Below are positions 1 to 10,700 of a stretch of 64,000 nt of DNA, in pieces. Each line of letters starts with the position of its first letter. The stretch's first letter is position 1. The notes below the pieces were generated by a model. The model had not been told where the DNA came from. It did no database searches and saw nothing but the letters and a program-made list of their open reading frames with translations. The stretch is from Bolinopsis microptera. Lineage: Eukaryota > Ctenophora > Tentaculata > Lobata > Bolinopsidae. Where the stretch lies: assembly GCF_026151205.1 (NCBI RefSeq), contig NC_087083.1, positions 5,744,460 to 5,808,459 of the forward strand, in the 5' to 3' direction. The translations under genes and the position numbers were made by a program.

Positions 1-132
1 AGTGTTATATATTATGTAAGTGCTGGTTTATTAGTTTATTAACCAAACTTGTGTTGCATCTAAAATTTTACATTCCGGAAGAACTCAACATGTATTGACC
101 AGTTCATCAATGTTTAACTTTAAGAATAAGAT

Positions 133-250
133 CACGTAACGCGTTACTATACGTGTAACGCGTTACTATACGTGTAACGCGTTACTATACGTTACTATAC
201 GTGTAACGCGTTACGTAAAGTGTTACTATACGTGTAACGCGTTACATGCC
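133..250. repeat. Minisatellite with palindromic core
   Basis: About five copies of a roughly 19-bp unit built on the self-complementary core GTAACGCGTTAC joined by CTATACGT spacers. One shortened copy and one variant copy lie inside the array. A related single copy lies near 455-470. No coding frame is supported. Confidence 0.85.
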
Positions 251-920
251 TTCTAGCTAAGATGAAAAACTCCATCTCGTCCTGCGGGCTATCTGCAGTA
301 AGTGCCGGCTACTTCTAGCTAGAACAAAAGGCCGGATCAGTTTCAGTGATACTAACTACGTGATAGTTACATAGTATGACTCATACGTACTGCGTTCTGT
401 GATCTATCCGCAGCACGTTCCGTCTAACTAAAACGAGGACTCCATACCGTAATGTATTACGCGTTACGTGCCGTCTAGCTGAACTTCTTACTATGGCCTC
501 TTTTTTATTGACCCTGGATTTGACTCTTTCTATAATTATGCCGCAATTTGGAGAATAATTTTGTCATTATCCTCGTGACGCATTTAATGACTCTTCTATC
601 ATCTCAAGTAGGTGACTGGGGAATGGATATTCAGGATACAATAGTATAGAAAATACTTGTAGAGTCTGGCGAACTCTATACACAGTCAGGCAGTGTTTCA
701 CAATCAATAAACACCATTGTGGTCTTGATTTCTTTGAGTTTCTAGGCTTTTAAAGTGCCTTTGAGCTTTTGTAAGGCAAAAATGTTTGATGTTGTAAGGT
801 TGTAGAGCACCCTAGTCTAAAGCCATTGGCATTACGATTGCACTTATATTGTACAAGACTAAGCTAAATTCTGTTTAGCAGCATCTTACTCAGAGCTCTA
901 ATTAGAGTTCTCTTAACAGA

Positions 921-942
921 GGGGGGGGGGGGGGGGGGGGGG
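921..942. repeat. 22-bp poly-G run
   Basis: An uninterrupted run of 22 G on the plus strand, upstream of gene A. Runs of this kind can form G-quadruplexes and are prone to length error in sequencing. Other G/C runs in the window lie at about 38385-38397 and 57171-57184, both inside copies of a hAT-like MITE. Confidence 0.9.
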
Positions 943-1266
943 TCAGTACACAAACGTTGGGTCTTATAAAATAGCCACGTATTATAGTTCAGACCTGTAG
1001 CTTTGCAGATGGTATACTGTAACTCATTCGAGTGTTACTTCATCTGTACCCGTCATCCATCATAACCTCAGGTGACATATCTTCATGACTTTAAGAGTTT
1101 AAGCTTTGCCTTCTTCAATATTCTTCTTTGCTCTACTAGAATAAGTTCTTCTAGAGTAAATTGACATTGCTCTATGTTAATTGAACTATGCCAGGGACTG
1201 GAAGCAAATGGCAAATTAGCCCCGAGGATATTTTTTTTCATGCGAGTTATCCATCTTTCATTTCAG

Positions 1267-1335
1267 AGCCTGAGTCAGCAGCACAAATGAGTAAGAATGT
1301 GAAATTAAATCTGAGCTTGAAGACGTCTCTTGCAG
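1267..1335 (+). CDS. Gene A, small upstream exon (partial)
   Basis: A 69-nt exon with acceptor TTTCAG and donor GCAG/GTATGA, in the phase expected for joining to the next exon. It encodes (E)PESAAQMSKNVKLNLSLKTS and onward. It matches the second exon of paralogue B (28335-28451) in position, splice phase, start (AG-C-x-GAGTCAG) and ending. An exon equivalent to exon 1 of gene B was searched for upstream and not found, so the 5' end of gene A is unresolved or lost. Confidence 0.6.
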
Positions 1336-1505
1336 GTATGACGTTGATAAATAAAATAATGATAAAGTAAATACTTAAATTAACGTGATACCTCTGAATT
1401 TCTATTCATGTTGGGATATTGAATAATCGGATTTCAAACAGAATTTAATACAGACTAGTTTTCAATTTTTTTCCTTACATAATTTGAACGCATGTTATAT
1501 TTCAG

Positions 1506-1705
1506 CTGAAATGGTAGACGTACTCAGAGACCAGCTCCAAACAGCCAAAGAACATTTTGCTAAAACAATCGAGGAGGTAAACCTGGAGATATCAAACTTT
1601 GTGGTGCCTGCAGCCACCGACATCAACATGATAAGCGAACATTTTGAAGATTTATTGCGGAATTCCTCTGTTGAGAAAGCCATCCACCAGCTCAGCAGTT
1701 ATTAG
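1506..1705 (+). CDS. Gene A, N-terminal part of the large exon, frame-broken
   Basis: After acceptor ATATTTCAG the frame reads AEMVDVLRDQLQTAKEHF and on to AATDIN, homologous to the start of the gene B large exon (ADDVLREQLQAAEENF ... AATDIN). It stops at 1703-1705. The following sequence is open in the next frame (LLANDLELLGRG ...) and runs straight into the 3217-codon frame. One inserted or deleted base near 1690-1702 would join the two. This is either a real inactivating or start-shifting lesion, or an assembly error. Confidence 0.65.
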
Positions 1706-1758
1706 CTAATGATTTAGAACTGTTAGGTAGAGGTACAACATCTATAGACATTCAGGCT

Positions 1759-4700
1759 ATGATAGACAACATGCGGGTCAAGTTTGAAGCATCATCTTCC
1801 AAATTCCAAAACGAAACACCAGCTGATGTTGGAGTGAAGGCTTTGGAGGAAGCCATTTCAGAAGTTAAATTCGAGACACTGAAAGTGCTGAAACTTAAAT
1901 TTCAGCTGATCAGATTGAAACATTTAATGTTGAAAGCGAAACATCAGACAGTGAAATCGAAGCACCAGAACTTGACTTCCAAACGACAGTCATTAAAATC
2001 AAACAAACTGTCAGACAAACCAATTTTTAATGATATCTACGATTGTAGTGAAAAACCAGCAAAGGAAGATGAAGAGTTTTTAGAAAAAGCAAGGAAGTTT
2101 TTTGAAGAGGCTTATGATGAACTGATGTTAGTCGAAATGAAAACACCAGATGTTGGAATCGAACTTCCAGATGTTGATGAGTTCTTAGAACAGGCAAAAG
2201 TATTTTTTGGAGAGGCCTACCAAGAGTTGATGTCAATTGAAATTGAAACACCCGCTGTAGAAATCGAAATTCCAGCTTTCGAAGAATTCTTAGAACAGTC
2301 CAAGATTTTCTTTGATAAAGCCTATGAGGAAATGAAGGAAGACGAAATGAAAGCACGAACCGATAAAATCGAAATTGCAACTGACCAGGTTCAAATGCCA
2401 GAATTCGAAATAGAAACACCAGATGATGACCTCAGAACATCAGGAATCGAATTTGGAACACCAGCTGCAGAAATCGAAATTCCAGTTTTTGAAGAACTTT
2501 TAGAACAGTCCAGGATTTTCTTTGAAGAAGCTTACAAGGCAATGACGTTCGACGAATTTAAAGAACCAACCTTTGAAATGGAAATTGCAGCTGACCTAGT
2601 TGCAACGCCAGAATTTGGAATAGAAACACCAGGATTAGATTTCGAAACACCAATTATTAATATCGAAAGACCAACTATTGAAATCGAAACACCAAATGTT
2701 GAAACCAAAGAACGAGCCATCGAATTAGAATCATCATGTGTTGAAATCGAAGAACTAGCAATCGATTTTGAAAATCCAGCAATCGATATCGAAACACCAG
2801 ATGTTGAAATCGAAGAACCAGCAATCGAATTAGAATCACCAAGTGTTGAAATCGAAGAACCAGCAATCGATTTTGAAACACCAACGATTGATATCGAAAC
2901 ACCAAATGTTGAAATAGAAGAACCAACAATCGAATTAGAATCATCAAGTAATGAAATCGAAGAACCAGCAATCGATTTTGAAGCCCCAGCGATTTATATC
3001 GAAACACCAAATGTTGAAATCGAAACACCAGCAATCGAATTAAAAACAGCTGATTTTGAAATCGAAATTCCAGATTTTGAACCTGAAAGACCAGAGGCTG
3101 AGGTGGAAACAAAGACTTTGGATAAAGAAACGCCAGATATTCAAATCAAAATACCAGATGTCGAAATCAAAGCAACAGCTTTAGAGATAGAGATTCCAGC
3201 TGATCAGGTTGAAACATCAAATGTTAAAGATACAACACCAAATCTGGAAATCGAAGCACGGTGTGTCGAATTCGAAAGACAAGCTGAAGAATTTGAAACA
3301 CCAACTGTTGAAATCGAAGCACCAGCTTTAGAGATAGAGATTCCAGCTGATCAGGTTGAACCACCAAATGTTGAAGATTTAACACCAGATTTGGAAATCG
3401 AAGCACCGTTTGTCGAATTTGAAAGACAATCTGAAGAATTTGAAACACCAGCTGTCGAAATCGAAGCACCAGCTTTAGAGATAGAGATTCCAGCTGACCA
3501 GGTTGAAACATCAAATGTTGAAGATTTAACACCAGGTTTGGAAATCGAAGCACCGTTTGTCGAATTCGAAAGACAAGCTGAAGAATTTGAAACACCAACT
3601 GTTGAAATCAAAGCACCAGCTTTAGAGATAGAGATTCCAGCTGATCAGGTTGAACCACCAAATGTTGAAGATTTAACACCAGGTTTGGAAATCGAAGCAC
3701 CGTTTGTCGAATTTGAAAGACAAGCTGAAGAATTTGAAACACCAGCTGTCGAAATCGAAGCACCAGATTTAGAGATAGAGATTCCAGTTGACCAGGTTGA
3801 AACATCAAATGTTGAAGATTCAACACCAGATTCCAAAATTGAAGCATCGTTTGCTGAATTTGAAAGACAAGCTGAAGAATTTGAAACACCAGCTGTCGAA
3901 ATCGGAGCACTAGCTTTAGAGATAGAGATTCCAGCTGACCAGGTTGAAACATCAAATATTGAAGATTTAACACCAGATTTCGAAATCGAAACATCGTTTG
4001 CTGAATTCGAAAGACCAGCTGGTGGTATGAAAATACCAGCTATCGATGATGTCGACCAGCCAACAAAATTATCATCCCATCTGACGGACATGAAGTCTAA
4101 AGTCGAAACACTAAAGTTCGAAATCGAAGACATTTTGTTAAATGCTACAGCACCAGTATTTGAAATTGAAAAGCTACCAATCGAAGCCGAAATCAGAGAG
4201 CCAGTTGTCGAATTGGAGTCACCTGCCATTGAAATCGAAAACCCGGTTGAAGAAACTGAAACACCAGTAGTTGAAATCAAAGCACCATCTGTAGAAGTCG
4301 AGATTCCAGCTGATCTGGTTGAAACACAAAATGTTGACGTTTTAACACCAGATTACGAAATCGAAGCACCTTTTGTCGAATTTGAAGCACCTGCAATCGA
4401 AATCGAAGCACCCTCTGTAGAAGTTAAAACACCAGCTGTAGAAATCGAAGCACCAGCTGTGGAAGTTGAAACACCAGCTATCGAAATCGAAGCACCAGCT
4501 GTTGAGATTGAAACACCAGCTTTCGAAATCGAAGCACCAGCTGTTGAGATTGAAACACCAGCTATCGAAATCGAAGCACTAGCTGTTGAGATTGAAACAC
4601 CAGCCATCGAAATTGAAGCACCCTCTGTAGAAGTTGAAACACCAGCTATCAAAATCGAAGAACCAACTGTGGAAGTTGAAACACCAGCTGTAGAAATCGA

Positions 4701-7700
4701 AGCACCAGCTGTGGAAATTGAAACACCAGCTATCAAAATCGAAGAACCAACTGTGGAAGTTGAAACACCAGCTGTAGAAATCGAAGCACCAGCTGTGGAA
4801 ATTGAAGAAAATGTGGTCAGGTCAACTGCAACAGTTAAAATTGAAACGGCGAAAGCGATTTGGGCAGAGGGTCCGGGATTGATGGACTGTTTTGAGGGTG
4901 ATCAGGGTGACTTTCAAATATTTAACAAACATGCTGGACACGGTATACTGAGTGTGGAAGTGAAGGGATCCAAAGCCAAATCTCAAGTAACTGAATGGAA
5001 GGAAGCGAAGGAGACAGTTACCTGTAGATACAACCCAGAAGTAGCTGGAAAATACACTATCAACATCAAGTGGGAGGACGAGCACATCAAGGGCAGTCCA
5101 TTCAAAATAAAAGTCAGGAAATGTCCAGTGAACCAAAAAGAAACACAAGCTGTTGAATTCGAAGCACCAGCAATTGACTTCGAAACGCCAGCTGTTGACA
5201 TCGAATATCCAGCTGTTCAGGTTGAAATAGATACACCAGATATGGAAGTTCAAACACCAATCGTTGAGGTAGAACAACCAGCTCCTGAAATCAAAAGAAC
5301 GTCGTCCCTCAAAAGAAGGGCCTCTAAACGATTATCGAAATTGTTTCGACCAGCCGCCAAAGTTGAGATGCCAGCTGACAAAGATGAATCACTGTCTCTT
5401 GAAATGGATGAACCAGCAATCGAATTGGAATCACCAACTATTAAATCCGAAGCTGCATCTGGCCAAATCGATACATCAGATGTTGATCTCGAAATACCAG
5501 TCGTCGAAGTGGAGCCATCAGCTCCTGAAATCAAAAGGACGTCTCTCAAAAGAAAGGCTTCTAAAAAATTATCGAAATTGTTTCGACCAGCCGCCAAAAT
5601 TGAGATGCCAGCTAATGAACATGAATCACTGTCTCTTGAAATGGATGAACCAGCAATCGAATTGGAATCACCAACTATTGAAGCCGAAGCTGCATCTGGT
5701 CAAATCGAAGGACCAACTGTAGAAATTGAAATACCAATCATTGAATCCGAAGCTGCATCTGGCCAAATCGATACATCAGATGTTGATCTCGAAATACCAG
5801 TCGTCGAAGTGGAGCCATCAGCTCCTGAAATCAAAAGGACGTCTCTCAAAAGGACGGCTTCTAAAAAATTATCGAAATTGTTTCGACCAGCCGCCAAAAT
5901 TGAGATGCCAGCTGATGAACATGAATCAATGTCTTTTGAAATGGATGAACCAGCAATTGAATTGAAATCACCAACCGTTATAGTTGAAACAGCTGCAATT
6001 GGCCAAATCGACGACGCATCAGCTGTAGAAATCAAAATTTCAACAAACCAGGTTGAAACTCCAGACGTTGACATCGATACACCAGATGTTGATCTCGAAA
6101 CATCGATCGTCGAAGTGGAACCTTCAGCTCCCGAAATCAAGAGAACGTCTCTCAAAAGAAGGGCATCTAAACGATTATCGAAATTATTTCGACCAGCCGC
6201 CAAAATTGAGATGCCAGCTGATGAACATGAATCAATGTCTCTTGAAATGAATGAACCAGCAATTGAATTGGAATCACCAACTGTTGAAGTAGAAGCAGCT
6301 GCAATTGGTCAAATCGATGAAGCACCAGCAGTAGAAATCGAAATTTCAACAAACCAGGTTGAAACTCCAGACATTGACATCGATACACCAAATGTTGATC
6401 TCGAAACATCGGTCATTGAAGTGGAACCTTCAGGTCCTGAAATCGAAAGAACGTCTCTTAAAAGAAGGGCATCTAAACGATTATCGAAATTGTTTCGACC
6501 AGCCGCCAAAGTTGAGATGCCAGCTGATGAACATGAATCAATGTCTCTTGAAATGAATGAACCAGCAATTGAATTGGAATCACCAACTGTTGAAGTTGAA
6601 GCAGCTGCAGCTGGCCAAATCGACGAAGCACTAGCAGTAGAAATCGAAATTTCAACAAACCAGGTTGAAACTCCAGACGTTGACATCGATACACCAAATG
6701 TTGATCTCGAAACACCAGTCGTCGAAGTGGAACCTTCAGCTCCTGAAATCAAAAGAACGTCTCTCAAAAGAAGGGCATCTAAACGATTATCGAAATTGTT
6801 TCGACCAGCCGCCAAAGTTGAGATGCCAGCTGATGAACATGAATCAATGTCTCTTGAAATGGATGAACCAGCAATTGAATTGGAATCACCAATTACTGTT
6901 GAAGTTGAAGCACACGCTGTTGGCCAAATCGACGAAACAACAGCAGTAAAAATCGAAATTTCAGCTGACCAGGTTGAATTGCCAAATGTTAATATCGAAA
7001 CGCCTGCAGTTGTTGAAGTGGAACCTCTAGCTCCCGGAATCGAGAGAAAATCTTTTAAAAGAAGGGCTTCTAAACGGATTTCAAAATTGTTTAAACCAAC
7101 GACCAAAATTGAAAAGCTAGCTGACAAAGATGAAACACCTGTTGAAATTGAAACATTAGGAATCGAATTGGAATCACCAACTATTGAAGTTGAAGCACAT
7201 GCAGTTGGCCAAATCGACGAAGCAACAGCAGTCAAAATCGAAATTTCAGCTGACCAGGTTGAATTGCCAAATGTTGAAATCGATACACCAGATGTTGATT
7301 TCGAAGCACCAGTCGTCAAAGTGGAACCTCTTGCTCCCGGAATCAAGATAAAATCCTTCAAAAGAAGGGCTTCTAAACGGATTTCAAGATTGTTTCGACC
7401 AGCTGCCAAAATTGAAATGCCAGCTGATGAACATGAATCACTATCTTTTGAAGTAGATACACCAGCAAATGAATTGGAATCACCAAATGTTGAAGAAGAT
7501 GAAGTAACAGCTGCGGAAATGAAAATTTCAGCTGACCAGGTTGAATTGACAGATGTTGAAATCGAAACACCAGATTTTGATTTCGAAGCACCAATCGTTG
7601 AAGTGGAACCTCCAGCTCCCGAAATCAAGAAAACATCTCTCAAAAGAAGGGCTTCTAAACGGATTTCAAAATTATTTCGACCAGCCGTCAAAATTGAAAA

Positions 7701-10700
7701 ACCACTGTCTTTTGAAATGGATGCACCAAAAATCGAATTGGACTCTCAAACTTTTGAAGTTAAAGCTTCTGTAGATGGCCAAATCGAGGCACCAGCCGTA
7801 GACAATGTTTCAGCGGAGCAAGTTGAAACGCCAGATGTTATAATTGAAACACCAGATGTTGAAATCGAAACACCTACCGTCGAAGTGGAGTCTCTAGCTC
7901 CCGAAATCAAGAAAACGTCTCTCAAAAGAAGGGCTTCTAAACGAATTTCAAGACTGTTTCGACCAACCGCCAAAATTGAAAAACCAGTTGATGAACATGA
8001 ATCAATGTCTCTTGAATTGGATGCACCATCAATTGAATTGGAGTCACTAACTGTTGAAGATGAAGTACCATCTGTAAAAATACAAATTTCAGCAAAACAG
8101 GACGATACACCAGACCTTGAAATCGATACACCAGACGTTGAAATCGATACACCAGACGTTGAAATCGATACACCAGATGTTGATCTCGAAACGTCAGTCT
8201 TTGAAGTGGAACCACCAGCTCCCGAAATCAAGAAAACATCACTCAAAAGAAAGGCTTCTAAACAGATTTCAAAATTATTTCGACCAGCTGCCAAAATTGA
8301 AAAACCAGTTGATGAACAGGAATCAATGTCTCTTAAAGTGGAAGCCCCTGCAAACGAATTTGAATCTCCAACTTTTGAAGTTGAAGCTTCAGTAGATGGC
8401 CAAATAGAAGCACCAGCTGTAGAAATCGAAATTTCAGCTGAGAAGATTGAAACACCAGATGTTGAAATCGAAACACCTACCGTCGAAGTGGAGTCTTCAG
8501 CTCCTGAAATCGAAACAACTCCTATCAAAAGAAAGAAATCAGGACGATTTTCACGATTGTTTCGACCAGCCACCAAAATTGAGCTGCCAGCTGACGAAGA
8601 TGAAACACCAGCTGTTGGAATAGAAGCCCCAGAAATAGAATTGGACTCTCCAAGTTCTGAAGCTAAAGCTTCTGTAGATAACCAAATAGAAGCACCAGCT
8701 GTAGAAATCGAAATTTCAGCTGAGAAGATTGAAACACCAGATGTTGCAATCGAAACACCAGATGTTGAACTCGAAACACCTACTGTCGAAGTGGAGTCTT
8801 CAGCTCCTGAAATCGAATCAACTCCTATCAAAAGAAAAAAATCGGGACGATTTTCACGATTGTTTCAACCAGCCGCCAAAATTGAGCTGCCAGCTGACGA
8901 AGATGAAACACCAGCTGTTGGAATGGAAGCCCCAGAAATAGAATTGGACTCTCCAAGTTCTGAAGTTAAACGTTCAGTAGATGGCCAAATAGAAGCACCA
9001 GCTGTAGAAATCGAAATTCCAGCTAATAAGATTGAAACACCAGATGTTGAACTCGAAACACCAGATGTTGAAATCGAATCACCAGATGTTGAACTTGAAA
9101 CAACTACCGTCGAAGTGGAGTCTTCAGCTCCTGAAATCAAAACAACTCCTATCAAAAGAAAGAAATCGGGACGATTTTCACGATTGTTTCGACCAGCTGC
9201 CAAAATTGAGCTGCCAGCTGACGAAGATGGATCACCAGCGGTTGGAATGGAAGCCCCAGAAATAGAATTGGACTCTCCAAGTTCTGAAGTTAAACCTTCA
9301 GTAGATGGCCAAATAGAAGCACCAGCTGTAGAAATCGAAATTCCAGCTAATAAGATTGAAACACCAGATGTTGAACTCGAAACACCTACCGTCGTAGTGG
9401 AGTCTTCAGGTCCTGAAATCGAATCAACTCTTACCAAAAGAAAAAAATCTGGACGATTTTCACGATTGTTTCAACCAACCGCCAAAATTGAGCTGTCAGC
9501 TGACGAAGATGGGACATCAGTTGTTGGAATGGAAGCCCCAGAAATAGAATTGGACTCTCCAAGTTCTGAAGTTAAAGCTTCTGTAGATGGTCAAATAGAA
9601 GCACCAGCTGTAGAAATCGAAATTCCAGCTAATAAGATTGAAACACCAGATGTTGAAATCGAATCACCAGATGTTGAAATCGAATCACCAGATGTTGAAC
9701 TCGAAACACCTACCGTCGAAGTGGAGTCTTCAGCTCCTGAAATCAAAACAACTCCTATCAAAAGAAAGAAATCGGGACGATTTTCACGATTGTTTCGACC
9801 AGCCGCCAAAATTGAGCTGTCAGCTGACGAAGATGGGACATCAGTTGTTGGAATGGAAGCCCCAGAAATAGAATTGGACTCTCCAAGTGCTGAAGTTAAA
9901 GCTTCTGTAGATGGTCAAATAGAAGCACCAGCTGTAGAAATCGAAATTCAAGCTAATAAGATTGAAACACCAGATGTTGAACTCGAAACACCAGATGTTG
10001 AACTCGAAATTTCAGCTGAGAAGATTGAAACACCAGATGTTGAAATCGAATCACCAGATGTTGAAATCGAATCACCAGATGTTGAACTTGAAACACCTAC
10101 TGTCGAAGTGGAGTCTTCAGCTCCTGAAATCGAAACAACTCCTATCAAAAGAAAAAAATCGGGACGATTTTCACGATTGTTTCAACCAGCCACCAAAATT
10201 GAGCTGCCAGCTGACGAAGATGAAACACCAGCTGTTGGAATGGAAGCTTCAGAAATAGAATTGAACTCTCCAAGTTCTGAAGCTAAAGCTTCTGTAGATG
10301 GCCAAATAGAAGCACCAGCTGTAGAAATCGAAATTTCAGCTAATAAGATTGAAACACCAGATGTTGAAATCGAAACACCAGATGTTGAAATCGAAACACC
10401 TACTGTCGTAGTGGAGTCTTCAGGTCCTGAAATCGAAACAACTCCTATCAAAAGAAAGAAATCGGGACGATTTTCACGATTGTTTCGACCAGCCGCCAAA
10501 ATTGAGCTGCCAGCTGACGAAGATGGATCACCAGCGGTTGGAATGGAAGCCCCAGAAATAGAATTGGACTCTCCAAGTTCTGAAGCTAAAGCTTCTGTAG
10601 ATGGCCAAATAGAAGCACCAGCTGTAGAAATCGAAATTTCAGCTAATAAGATTGAAACACCAGATGTTGAAATCGAAACACCTACTGTCGTAGTGGAGTC

